In this document: in pieces, positions 38,230 to 46,418 of the stretch | How the letters are laid out: every line of letters starts with the position of its first letter | How positions within the stretch are numbered: the first letter of the stretch is position 1 | Assembly: GCF_000484535.1 (NCBI RefSeq) | Contig: NC_022600.1 | Location: forward strand, 2,728,001 to 2,792,000 | Direction of reading: 5' to 3' | Length of the DNA: 64,000 nucleotides | Source of the DNA: Gloeobacter kilaueensis JS1 | GTDB taxonomy: Bacteria; Cyanobacteriota; Cyanobacteriia; Gloeobacterales; Gloeobacteraceae | Notes under the pieces: model-generated | Database searches by the model: none | What the model was told of the DNA's origin: nothing | The model's input: the letters and a program-made list of their open reading frames with translations, nothing else | Translations under genes and position numbers: made by a program

Positions 38230-39093
38230 TCAATAAAGGGGCGTGACGGGTTCGGACGGTGGACGGGAAGCGGGGGCGCTCTGGGCAACATCGGCGCGCG
38301 TATCGGCGGCAGGCGGCGTACCGGCGACCATAGTCAGCTCCAGCGGGGAGCCGTCCGAGCGCCGCAGCCGGACACTGTAGCGGCCCGGCAGGGCCATCGC
38401 CGAGAGCACCGTGATTCCCTGGGGACTGGTCTGGCCCGGCATCAACTGCAGCCGCTCACCGCCGACATCGAGCAGCACCACCTGCTCGTTGCCGCCGACT
38501 AGAGCAATTTTGGCGGGGGCAGTCCCGATCTGGCCTGCCGGTACGGCAGCAGCAGGAATGGGAGGGGGCGGCAGGGCGCGCGGTGGGGGGGCGAGCGGCG
38601 GCAAGGGCGGCAGGCGCTTGAGAACAGGCGGGAGATTCTGGGTAAATTTGGCCGCCGCCGGTACGGGTGGGGGTGGCAGAGTCAGGATCGCTTTGGGCTT
38701 ATCGTCTTGAGCGAGGAGCTGATCGAAGCTGCTCTGCATCTCGCCGCCCTTGCGGACCGCTTCGCTCTGGACAGTGGCGGCTGTGCGGCGCAACTGCTGA
38801 TCGAGCGACTGGCGCTGGCGGGCCACCCACCAGTCGTTGGCGAGGGTATAGCCGCCAGCTGTCAAAAACAGCAACCCGGCAACGACGAAGATCGCCGGAC
38901 GCTGCCAGCGGGGGGTGCGCACCTGCTCGGTGTCCTCCCACTCCGGATCGGGCACCAGAGCCTCTTCGCCTGACCCGCTCGGGTCAGATTCGCCTAAAAG
39001 CGCCTCGATACTTTCGGCTGCCGCCGCTGGCTCAGGTACCGCCGGACGCTCGCGCTCAAAATGTTTTTTCCATTGCTCAAGTAAAAAGACCAT
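38230..39093 (-). CDS. PilP/GspC-like inner membrane protein
   Basis: A 287-residue bitopic protein. One TM helix lies at about 72-92 (PAIFVVAGLLFLTAGGYTLA), followed by a Pro-rich linker (150-190) and a C-terminal beta domain (AKIALVGGNEQVVLLDVGGERLQL, then MALPGRYSVRLRRSDGSPLEL). This follows the layout of PilP/GspC, which joins the inner-membrane platform to the secretin. The acidic N-terminus (about 20-60) is cytosolic. It sits directly before the secretin gene. A similar Pro-rich protein, 40869-41651, is divergent from this operon; the two may be partners or paralogues. Confidence 0.65.
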   Translation of the reverse strand: MVFLLEQWKKHFERERPAVPEPAAAAESIEALLGESDPSGSGEEALVPDPEWEDTEQVRTPRWQRPAIFVVAGLLFLTAGGYTLANDWWVARQRQSLDQQLRRTAATVQSEAVRKGGEMQSSFDQLLAQDDKPKAILTLPPPPVPAAAKFTQNLPPVLKRLPPLPPLAPPPRALPPPPIPAAAVPAGQIGTAPAKIALVGGNEQVVLLDVGGERLQLMPGQTSPQGITVLSAMALPGRYSVRLRRSDGSPLELTMVAGTPPAADTRADVAQSAPASRPPSEPVTPLY

Positions 39094-39100
39094 CGAATGC

Positions 39101-39718
39101 CTACCCCGCTATCTGAGGTGTTTTGCGAAACAAAGTTTGCTGTGGCCGCCCGTGTAGCTCCAGGCACAGAAGCGCCTCCGGATAATCGAGCGTCACCTCC
39201 CCCCAGAGCGAATCGGGCTCGCGGGGACGGTAGCGCGCCGATAGCGGCAATGGCTCGATACCCAACTGCTGCAGATAGCTGGAGCGGTACGGACCATAAC
39301 CCAGACCGAAGGTGCGCCGCTGCTGCTGCAGTCGGGCCAGGCAGCGCTGAACCCGGAGGATAATCTCTGGATCGAAGCCGGGATGCACCAGCGTCAACAG
39401 CCGAATGTCCGGCTCTCCGGGAATGGCACTCTGGTTGCTGATGAGCGCCAGTTCTTCGGAGCGGACGATGAGCAGGTCGCCCCGCTCCAGCCAGCCGGTG
39501 CGCCAGCGCTGAAAGACCTGCATCAGCAAAGTCTCGCCGCTGTAGCTGCGTACACCCACTACCCGTGCTCCGACCACTACATCCTGCAGATGAATGGCGG
39601 GTCGTTCCGGGTAAAAGCGGACCTCCGGCGCGGACCAGTCGTCCGTCCGCGCCGCCTCGACGAGGTACCAGCCCTTGTCTGCGCAGATGACCAACCGTCC
39701 GATGCGCTCTGCGAACAT
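39101..39718 (-). CDS. Unknown protein of the pilus-like operon
   Basis: A 205-residue soluble protein without signal peptide or membrane segment. It has beta-rich sequence (RLVICADKGWYLVEAAR, VVVGARVVGVRSYSGETLLMQVFQRW) and a Tyr/Arg-rich C-terminal half. I do not recognise the family. It sits between two pilus-like genes with 7 and 10 bp spacing, so it is likely part of the machine, perhaps a cytosolic regulator such as a PilM-like adapter. The latter is conjecture. Confidence 0.55.
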   Translation of the reverse strand: MFAERIGRLVICADKGWYLVEAARTDDWSAPEVRFYPERPAIHLQDVVVGARVVGVRSYSGETLLMQVFQRWRTGWLERGDLLIVRSEELALISNQSAIPGEPDIRLLTLVHPGFDPEIILRVQRCLARLQQQRRTFGLGYGPYRSSYLQQLGIEPLPLSARYRPREPDSLWGEVTLDYPEALLCLELHGRPQQTLFRKTPQIAG

Positions 39719-39728
39719 GGATCCAATC

Positions 39729-40688
39729 TCACATCGAAAGTTGAGCGTCGAACCAGGACGCCTGCCGCGCCGCCTCTGCCAGCAAAGCAGGCGTCACCCC
39801 GGCATCGGCCAGGGAGCTGAGGAGTACCTCCTCAAAATCGGGTGCTGTCGGATCGAGGCTGCCATTGTGGCTCAAAAAGTGCTGCAGTTTAGGAAATTGT
39901 CCGAGCCGCTGCCGGTGGCGCAAAACAGCTATAAACTGCTGACCCATGCCAGTCGAGGCTTGCCGGGCTGAGAGTGTGCTTCCGACCGGCTGCAGAGCTG
40001 GCCGCAATGGCAGCATCGCTGGTTCCTCGATCGCTATCTCTGGCGGCTGTGGGGGATTGATCGCTGTCGCATCGCGCCAGCCGCCACTGGCCCGTGGTTG
40101 GGCAATCGGTTCACTGAGCGGCTTTTGGGCTGCGCGCAGCTGAAGCCCTGGGGCAGGCTCTACTGCTGACTGGGAAGCCCGCTGCAGGCGCGCCACCTGT
40201 ACCGGTTTGTCGGTGCGCACTGCCACCGGCACCAGCTCGACCGCTTTTTCTGTGAGCTTTGGCGGCAGTTGCTGCTGCTTAGCGCTATCGGCGAGCATCG
40301 TCGGCTCCGGAGCCTTAGGAAGTGTCTGTGGGGTGGACGGCGCGGGGATGTTGCGAGTAGCGGCAGCGACGGACTGGTATTCGCTGCGCAACTGGGCCAG
40401 CTCGCTTCTGAGCCGCTCGATAATTGCCTGCTGCTCTTGGTCGCGGCGGCTAAACAGCTCGATGAGCCGCGCCTCACTCATCAAAAGTTCATCGCGCCGC
40501 ACCGCCTGCTCCGGCCCAAAAAAGCTGCTGGCCGGGTTGGTCTTGAGAATGCCGTGCTTTTCGAGCACTTCGAGCCAACGCGCCTGGGACGGATTGAGAT
40601 CTTTGAAGCGCGAGGGGGTAGCAGGAGGTGGCGTCTGAATACTGGCCACCTGGGGCGGCGGCGGTGGCAGCGGAAAAATCGGGGCCAT
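39729..40688 (-). CDS. Unknown Pro/Ala-rich protein, first gene of pilus-like operon
   Basis: A 319-residue protein with a Pro-rich N-terminus (MAPIFPLPPPPPQ), then LNPSQARWLEVLEKHGILKT and FFGPEQAVRRDELLMSEARL, which resembles one S-layer-homology unit. A probable coiled coil follows (about 80-115), then a low-complexity region and a helical C-terminus. No signal peptide is apparent, so a cell-surface role is doubtful despite the SLH-like pattern. It is the most promoter-proximal gene of the minus-strand operon. Function unknown. Confidence 0.5.
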   Translation of the reverse strand: MAPIFPLPPPPPQVASIQTPPPATPSRFKDLNPSQARWLEVLEKHGILKTNPASSFFGPEQAVRRDELLMSEARLIELFSRRDQEQQAIIERLRSELAQLRSEYQSVAAATRNIPAPSTPQTLPKAPEPTMLADSAKQQQLPPKLTEKAVELVPVAVRTDKPVQVARLQRASQSAVEPAPGLQLRAAQKPLSEPIAQPRASGGWRDATAINPPQPPEIAIEEPAMLPLRPALQPVGSTLSARQASTGMGQQFIAVLRHRQRLGQFPKLQHFLSHNGSLDPTAPDFEEVLLSSLADAGVTPALLAEAARQASWFDAQLSM

Positions 40689-40868
40689 AAAACCTCCTGT
40701 AAAATCACCCTACATGGTTGCAATGCAGGGATTGTGACAAAATTCCCAGCTGTGGTCAAGTGCCTGGTCAAAATTTTTACCACAAAATAGCGCCAGTCGC
40801 TCTGGGAGCCCATTCTCCGGCGGCGATCAAAATTTTGGTATGGTAGTGTCGAACCTCCCGTCTCGATC
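40689..40868. promoter_or_regulatory. Divergent control region between the two pilus-like units
   Basis: These 180 bp separate the two divergent start codons. The 10-bp sequence TCAAAATTTT occurs twice, at 40768-40777 and 40827-40836, both near AT-rich tracts in an otherwise GC-rich region; it contains the palindrome AAAATTTT. A regulator could bind both copies. A Shine-Dalgarno-like AGGAGG (reverse CCTCCT) precedes the minus-strand start. Core promoters are not clear. Confidence 0.4.
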
Positions 40869-41651
40869 ATGTATCCCTGGGAAAAGCCAGCCGACGCCGC
40901 CCCCCAGACAGCGGGGCCAGAGAACCTCGGCGATATAGGACAAACGTACCCCTGGGCGGCGGCTCCTGCCGAGCGGCCAGGGGCGCTTGCGGCTCCCGAG
41001 GAGGGAGGGATGCCGCTGCTCAGTCCGGACGAAGAGCGACTGGTTGCCCAGATCACCGCCGATGTACCACTGACCCTCGGTCAACCGGCTCTCATCCGCT
41101 ACAGTGCCTCCGAAAAGCCTGTGCGCTGGTTGCCGCTCGCGGGTGTGCTGGCAGCGACGGTGCTGTTCGGCGCGCTCATCATTCTCTGGTTGCGCCCAGC
41201 CGAGCCGCCTGTCGTCGTCGATCCAACAGCCCGACCGTCCGCCCGTCCCGCTAGTGTTGCCCCGGCCAAACCAGCCAGGCCGGCAAAACCGGTGGCTTCC
41301 CTCATCCAGCCGTCGCCGGCCAGGCCCTTCGTCGAAAAGACCCTCAAAGACGGTGGCCGGACCAATCCGTTCTACACGGCAATCCCCGCTCCCAAACCGC
41401 CACCGCCCCTCAAGCCGGTCAAACAGCCGCCCCCGCCGCCCCCGCCCCCGCCGGTGCTCAGCCTCGACAGTCTGGCTGTGTCCGGCAGTAGCCGTGCCGC
41501 CCTGATTCGCGTCACCAGCAGCCAGAGCGAACCGAGTGTTTTTGAGGTGAGCGTGGGGGATGGGGTCGCAGGCTGGACGGTCCGTTCGATTACGACCAAT
41601 CAGGTGGTTCTGGTCAAAGGCAAGCTGACCAGGGTTCTGCTCGCCCAATGA
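40869..41651 (+). CDS. PilP/GspC-like bitopic protein
   Basis: A 260-residue protein with a cytosolic N-terminus, one TM helix at about 85-105 (LAGVLAATVLFGALIILWL), a Pro/Ala-rich linker with poly-Pro (about 175-200), and a small beta domain at the end (VSVGDGVAGWTVRSITTNQV, VLVKGKLTRVLL). That end matches the homology region of GspC/PilP, which contacts the secretin N0 domain. It is divergent from the main operon and overlaps the following gene by 4 bp. Similarity is by pattern only. Confidence 0.6.
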   Translation: MYPWEKPADAAPQTAGPENLGDIGQTYPWAAAPAERPGALAAPEEGGMPLLSPDEERLVAQITADVPLTLGQPALIRYSASEKPVRWLPLAGVLAATVLFGALIILWLRPAEPPVVVDPTARPSARPASVAPAKPARPAKPVASLIQPSPARPFVEKTLKDGGRTNPFYTAIPAPKPPPPLKPVKQPPPPPPPPPVLSLDSLAVSGSSRAALIRVTSSQSEPSVFEVSVGDGVAGWTVRSITTNQVVLVKGKLTRVLLAQ

Positions 41652-42265
41652 AGCGGCTGCTGCCGGCGCTGATCTTTTTGGTCTGTGGAGCCACTCGCGC
41701 CTGGGGTGCGCCGCTGACGCAAATTGAATCGCTGGACGGCAACAAAGAAAAAGAAAAAATCATCCGCATCTCCGCCCAGGGACCACTGCCCTTTGAGGTG
41801 CTCGAAAAATCCAGCTCGACGCTGGTGCTATTTTTGCCACGCGCCGAGTTGGGCTACGTCTCGACGCAGCTCTCGCTCTCGCCCTTTGCGGATATCTTTC
41901 TTGAACAGAACCCGGCAGGTGTGCGGGTCCAGTTTCAGAACCTGAAGCTGCGCTTTCGAGTCGCTGCAGGCCAGAAACCCGGCACGATCGATCTCACCCT
42001 GGTTCTACCGCCCGACCCGCCTCCCAACCCGGCAGCCGCTTCTTCGCTAAATAGCAGACAACAACCCACCAGTATCCAGCAGCGGGGGTTGGGTGGGACA
42101 CCGTCAAATACCAATCCGACCGTTGGTTCACCGGACAATGCCTCGGTGGTGACCCCCGACATTGCCTCAAAACCGGGCAGCGTCTCAGACGACGCAGAAG
42201 AAGACCCCGACCCCCCCGGACCGGGCGTCAAGCCGGTGCCGCCTCGGCCCACTCCACCACCTTGA
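41648..42265 (+). CDS. Exported AMIN-like protein
   Basis: A 205-residue exported protein with a signal peptide (about 1-22, ends ATRAWGAP) and a beta-rich domain at about 28-125: IIRISAQGPLPFEVLEKSSS and LRFRVAAGQKPGTIDLTLVLP. The pattern resembles AMIN/secretin-N-type domains that bind peptidoglycan. The C-terminal third is Pro/Ser-rich and likely unstructured. It is coupled to the preceding PilP/GspC-like gene by ATGA. It may anchor the secretin in the wall, which is inference. Confidence 0.6.
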   Translation: MKRLLPALIFLVCGATRAWGAPLTQIESLDGNKEKEKIIRISAQGPLPFEVLEKSSSTLVLFLPRAELGYVSTQLSLSPFADIFLEQNPAGVRVQFQNLKLRFRVAAGQKPGTIDLTLVLPPDPPPNPAAASSLNSRQQPTSIQQRGLGGTPSNTNPTVGSPDNASVVTPDIASKPGSVSDDAEEDPDPPGPGVKPVPPRPTPPP

Positions 42266-42330
42266 GCCGTTGATATTTTTTGGTTCTAGAAAGGCGGACA
42301 ATAGTACCGTAACTGCTATCCGTACCGGCA

Positions 42331-43032
42331 ATGACCACGCTGCTTTCAACTGTTAGCTACCCCAGTGGAGACGGACAACCTTTGGCCGAAACCTTCCTGC
42401 ACCTCTACGCCATTCTCACGACTCTGGAAGTTCTCAGGCAGTACCTCGAAGGCACCCAGGCCACCGTGCTCGCCAACCAGTTTCTCTACTATGCTCCCGG
42501 TGTACCTACTTCCCGCGTCGCTCCCGATGTGATGGTCATCTTCGGGGTTGAGCCTGGCGGACGGGACAACTACAAGAGCTGGGAAGAAGGACAGGTACCA
42601 GCCGTCATCTTCGAGATTACCTCTGCCGGCACCCGCAATAGGGACCAGGGCGACAAGCTGCGGCTGTACGAATTTTTGGGTGTGCAGGAGTACTGGCTGT
42701 TCGATCCAAAGGGTGAGTGGATTGCTGAAAAGCTCAGAGGCTACCGGCTGCAAGTGATCGAAGAAGAAGACGGTCCGGTAAGTCGTTACCAGCCCGTCGA
42801 GGAGAACCTCAGCGAGCGGTTGCAGTTGCGGTTGCAGGTAGAAGGCGATTTGATCGGCTTCTATCGGCTGGACAACGGTCAGAAGCTGCTGATTCCTGCG
42901 GAACTGGCGTCCGCACTGCGGGTGACAGCAATCCAGTTAGAACAAGAACGAGAAGCGAGACGAAAAGCAGAACAACGGGCAGCTGAATTGGCCGAACGCC
43001 TCCGGGCTCTTGGGATCGACCCAGACCAGTGA
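42331..43032 (+). CDS. Uma2-family PD-(D/E)XK endonuclease-like protein
   Basis: A 233-residue protein of the DUF820/Uma2 family, very common in cyanobacteria. APDVMVIFG (Asp) at about 64-72, PAVIFEITS (Glu) at about 90-98 and DKLRLYEFLGVQEYWLFDP are the signature, which fits a restriction-endonuclease fold. The C-terminal helix (about 195-230) is strongly charged and coiled-coil-like. It has no signal or membrane segment. It stands alone at the border of the pilus-like island and the accessory segment. Cellular role is unproven for the family. Confidence 0.85.
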   Translation: MTTLLSTVSYPSGDGQPLAETFLHLYAILTTLEVLRQYLEGTQATVLANQFLYYAPGVPTSRVAPDVMVIFGVEPGGRDNYKSWEEGQVPAVIFEITSAGTRNRDQGDKLRLYEFLGVQEYWLFDPKGEWIAEKLRGYRLQVIEEEDGPVSRYQPVEENLSERLQLRLQVEGDLIGFYRLDNGQKLLIPAELASALRVTAIQLEQEREARRKAEQRAAELAERLRALGIDPDQ

Positions 43033-43164
43033 AATTTAGAATGATTCCCGAGTGAGTGACCCTAAAAAACTGAACTTGATTTCCTAGGATTCGCTTCCCA
43101 AGCGGATCTCTCTGTCACGTACTTATTAGGGCGAAGAAGCTACGATGCCAGGATCGACGAAGAT

Positions 43165-43293
43165 TACCGCGCTATTCTGCTGACTAACGTTCAGCAAGGA
43201 GGCCACATCCTGCACCGCCGCACCCTGGTCAATCTGTTGACGGGCATGGGCGACCTGAGCAGCGGATGGCTTTTGCTTCGGCCCAATCTTCAC
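43165..43293 (-). pseudogene. Resolvase 3'-end remnant, direct repeat copy A
   Basis: The minus strand codes for KIGPKQKPSAAQVAHARQ and QIDQGAAVQDVASLLNVSQQ, the DNA-binding end of a serine resolvase. The same 129 bp recur at 44054-44182 with ten mismatches (about 92% identical). The catalytic domain is missing, so it is a remnant. It abuts the 3' end of the ParE-like gene. Confidence 0.8.
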
Positions 43294-43601
43294 TGACGGC
43301 CTTCTAAAAGGCGTCGCATATTTCGCCTGCCGTGCAGAACGGCGATGATTTGCAAGGGCTCGGTCTCCGAGCGGTAAACGATTGCATAGGAGGGATAGCG
43401 CGTCAGCGTCCAAAAGCGCAGCGGCAGCACCGTCAAATCGGGCCGCGTATGGCCGCGCCCTGGGCCTGCCGCAAGAAACGCGCAGGCATCGAAAATCGCC
43501 TGCTCTACGCGGTCGGCGGCCTGGTCGTCATCCTCGGTGATGGCGGACCAGATATCGAAAATATCGGCTTGCGCTAAGGGCGTGAGAACGTAATCGCTCA
43601 T
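43290..43601 (-). CDS. parE: ParE/RelE-superfamily toxin
   Basis: A 103-residue protein with the ParE pattern: LTPLAQADIFDIWSAI near the N-terminus, an internal AGPGRGHTRPDL (about 52-63), and FWTLTRYPSYAIVYR followed by IIAVLHGRRNM. ParE-type toxins poison DNA gyrase; RelE relatives cut mRNA, and the sequence does not separate these. It follows the antitoxin gene with a 4-bp ATGA overlap. The end lies in the resolvase-derived repeat A. Confidence 0.88.
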   Translation of the reverse strand: MSDYVLTPLAQADIFDIWSAITEDDDQAADRVEQAIFDACAFLAAGPGRGHTRPDLTVLPLRFWTLTRYPSYAIVYRSETEPLQIIAVLHGRRNMRRLLEGRQ

Positions 43602-43879
43602 CGCCTGGGCAACCGCCCCTCGCGCCAGTTCGCTTTCATCGTTTGCAGTTCGCGGCGGACTTGGGCGCTGTCGGTCAACTCTCCGTTCTCGGCCTGCCGG
43701 TAGCCTTCCTCGACGTGCGCGGCTAGGGCGCGGCGCTCTGCGTCGGTCCAGCTTTCTTCCGCATCCTGCGCTTCGAGGGCGCGGCGCACCACGTCTTCGG
43801 CATCGGCGTAGCCGCCGCCGGACAGGCGCTTGTTGATAAGTGTCTCAAGGTCGGGCGGAAGGTTCAATTGCATCGCCAA
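43598..43879 (-). CDS. parD: ParD-like antitoxin
   Basis: A 93-residue ribbon-helix-helix antitoxin. MQLNLPPDLETLINKRLSGG matches the N-terminal RHH pattern of ParD, and YADAEDVVRRALEAQDAEE is the second helix. The acidic, unstructured C-terminus would wrap the toxin. It is first in the operon and overlaps the toxin start by 4 bp. The pair is expected to autoregulate by binding its promoter in the adjacent 43880-44050 segment. Confidence 0.87.
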   Translation of the reverse strand: MAMQLNLPPDLETLINKRLSGGGYADAEDVVRRALEAQDAEESWTDAERRALAAHVEEGYRQAENGELTDSAQVRRELQTMKANWREGRLPRR

Positions 43880-44053
43880 TTCTCCATTCTCGCTCTCATT
43901 GCTGTTTTTAGCACGGTGCTCGATTCCTGTTACAGCCTAAAGCATGGCCGGGCCGTTGCCCTGGCAGCTTCTGGCTGTCGATGCTGAAACCGCGTCCTCT
44001 TCAGGAAAACAGCACTCGTTAAGGTAGTAAGGGAGAGTCTTGAGCGTAGCAGT

Positions 44054-44586
44054 GACCGCGCTGTTCTGCTGACTGGCGTTCAGCAAGGCGGCCACATCCT
44101 GCACCGCTGCACCCTGGTCAATCTATTGACGGGCATAGGCGACCTGAGCAGCGGATAGCTTATGCTTCGGCCCAAACTTCACCCCCCGCTTCTTCGCCGC
44201 CTTCACTCCGGCCTGCGTGCGCTCGGAGATTACGCTGCGCTCCAGCTCCGCCAGCACAGCGAGCATGTGCCATGTGGCCCACCCGGTCGGCGTGGTCGTC
44301 TCGATGTGCTCAGTCAGGCTTTGGAACTGCACGCGGCGCTGCTGCAGCTCGTCCAGCATGGTGATCAAGTCGCGCACACTCCGCCCCAGCCGGTTGAGCT
44401 TCCAAACAATCAGCGTATCGCCATGCTCGAGCACTTTAAGGCACCGTTGCAGGGCCGGCGCTTGCTCGTGGCTCCTGATAGTCCATCGTCCTTGTAAACC
44501 TTCTGACAGTCGGCCCGCTCGAGCGCTGTCAGTTGTAGGGCTGGGGTCTGGTCGTCGGTCGAGACGCGGGCATGGCCGTAAATCAT
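44054..44586 (-). pseudogene. Serine recombinase (resolvase) pseudogene with direct repeat copy B
   Basis: From ATG 44586 the frame reads MIYGHARVSTDDQTPALQL, a resolvase N-terminus with the catalytic Ser in RVSTDDQ. A single base is lost near 44455, after GLSGATSKR, so the remaining body (QRCLKVLEHGDTLIVWKLNR, LIVWKLNRLGRSVRDLITML) is in another frame. A TAG also cuts the C-terminal DNA-binding part after VAYARQ. The reading continues in frame after the TAG (IDQGAAVQDVAALLNASQQ) to about 44054. Two lesions mean the enzyme is inactive. Its 3' 129 bp are repeated at 43165-43293. Confidence 0.85.
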
Positions 44587-44760
44587 GCCTGCAGTGTGAG
44601 ACAGACTTATGCAACAGGCTACGCCATGATTTCATAGGCTTCTAGCCACGTTGCATAACTTACCCTTCGTGAGACTACCATGGTATCTACCTAGCCGCGT
44701 CTCAGATTAACAAGTGAAATACAACTATCCTCCGTAAAACTCAGTAGGAGTTTCTAGCCC

Positions 44761-46224
44761 GTGAACGAACAGCAAATTCAACCCATCGTTCTTACAGATG
44801 AAAAGCAAATTCAGCTTATTACTCCAAATGATCTTGCTGTTGAGACCTCTGTTTTTGTTTCATATCTGGAACACTTAAATCTACCAACTGATAACATTAT
44901 TGCTCCCAATAATGAGCGCAAAATCGTAGCTTCTAATCTGCCTGACTTCTTGTTTTCGCTCCCCCAAGAATCAAAGAGAGACGCTCGTTATTTATCGAAG
45001 TTTGTTGGGGCTACGGCAATTGGATTGTTTGATGCTGCCCTAAACTATGTTTGGAATGAAGTTGTCGTAAATTTGAGAAAGAAAGCCTCAATCTATGGAA
45101 TAGATTTATTTTTCGATGCGGCAATTGGCGGCAAAAATAGAGATGAATACAAAGACGAGAATGATCTAGGAGGACTGAAAGACATTGTTCTTCTAAACAC
45201 ATGCCTTAAGCTAGAACTTGTCTCTGGTACAGTCCATCGAAAGCTAGACTATATACTTACAATGCGAAATGAGGTTGCTGCTTCTCATCCAAACGTTGAG
45301 AGTATTGGAGGATTCGAATTACTTGGGTGGTTACAAACTTGTATAACGGAAGTCCTACAAGATCCTCTTTCAGAATCAGCTATTAAAATTAAATTGCTTG
45401 TAGACAATCTTAAATCTATGAGCGATGTCATAGATGATGTGACGCTCGCTCGTGTCGCCGAGCAGCTAAGACATCTTTCTCTACCTCACATTCACAACCT
45501 TCTAGTAACCATTTTCGGTATGTTTGTTTCCCCTAGTTCAGAGCAAGTTTTACGCAGAAATATTTCCAAAATTGCTCCATTTGTCTGGAACCATGCCACC
45601 CCTCAGGTTAAATACAATATCGGTTCAAAAATCGATGGTTATAGGACCAACCTCAACAATGAAAAGCTTGAAAGGGGTGTTGAGTTCTTAACAATCGTTG
45701 GCGGTCACATGTATGAAAGCATACCTGCAAAAACTATTGCATTAGAGCATCTCGCAGATCAGCTCGAAGAAAAACACGAAGGTCGAGATAACTTCTATAA
45801 CGAGCCAGCTGTTATGAAAGAAATTTTGAAATACTGTAAATCTTCAACGGATATCCCTACAGAAGTTCTTCCGAAGTTAGTCAGGATAGTCCTACGTTGT
45901 CGTCTAGGTCGTGGATTGAGTTACCAGAGTGGTGTTAGTCCCGGAGGTCTTCCTTTATATGATCAGTTTCTAAAGCTTCTTGACGACAATGGGGTTGCTT
46001 TTTGTATAGCTGCTCTTTTTTCGCCTGAAATAAGTTCGAAGTTGGAAAATTCAATTTGTCAAAAACATTTAAAGGCTGTTTTAGAAAACCTTCGATCAAT
46101 CGTCATATCGGAGCGATTACGGGATAGCATTGACTTTTTGCTCAAAGATGTCCCAAAAGCATATCTTGCTAAGAATGTCAAGGAATTTCGAGAATTGACA
46201 GCAAATTACATCCAATGGCGTTGA
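44761..46224 (+). CDS. Large HEPN-motif protein, unknown function
   Basis: A 487-residue soluble protein starting at GTG after TAGGAGTTT. Near residues 160-176 the sequence HRKLDYILTMRNEVAASH holds R169-N-E-V-A-A-S-H176, the Rx4-6H active-site motif of HEPN ribonucleases, in a helix as expected. The rest is mainly helical, with a C-terminal part (about 235-487) that could bind a partner. Composition is AT-richer than its flanks. It converges on a second HEPN-motif gene. HEPN proteins often act as toxins or in abortive infection. I know of no named family for the full length. Confidence 0.65.
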   Translation: MNEQQIQPIVLTDEKQIQLITPNDLAVETSVFVSYLEHLNLPTDNIIAPNNERKIVASNLPDFLFSLPQESKRDARYLSKFVGATAIGLFDAALNYVWNEVVVNLRKKASIYGIDLFFDAAIGGKNRDEYKDENDLGGLKDIVLLNTCLKLELVSGTVHRKLDYILTMRNEVAASHPNVESIGGFELLGWLQTCITEVLQDPLSESAIKIKLLVDNLKSMSDVIDDVTLARVAEQLRHLSLPHIHNLLVTIFGMFVSPSSEQVLRRNISKIAPFVWNHATPQVKYNIGSKIDGYRTNLNNEKLERGVEFLTIVGGHMYESIPAKTIALEHLADQLEEKHEGRDNFYNEPAVMKEILKYCKSSTDIPTEVLPKLVRIVLRCRLGRGLSYQSGVSPGGLPLYDQFLKLLDDNGVAFCIAALFSPEISSKLENSICQKHLKAVLENLRSIVISERLRDSIDFLLKDVPKAYLAKNVKEFRELTANYIQWR

Positions 46225-46418
46225 ATATAATGACCATAAAACAATACATCTTTGGAATCTATGATACCAGTTTGCTAAATAGCTGCGCGGCATAAAGCCT
46301 GGAGTAGCCACGGATACCCTGTCAAATTCTCCGTCGTTTCCGCATGCCGATGGTACTAAGCACATAATTTTCTCTGTTTTCTTTTTTCTAGGATTATCTA
46401 ATGGAAAATTCTGCCGTG

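Noticed and set aside
44003-44053. Extending the resolvase pseudogene further to its true end
   Set aside because: Beyond the repeated 129 bp the frame has no family match, so the ancestral end cannot be placed.
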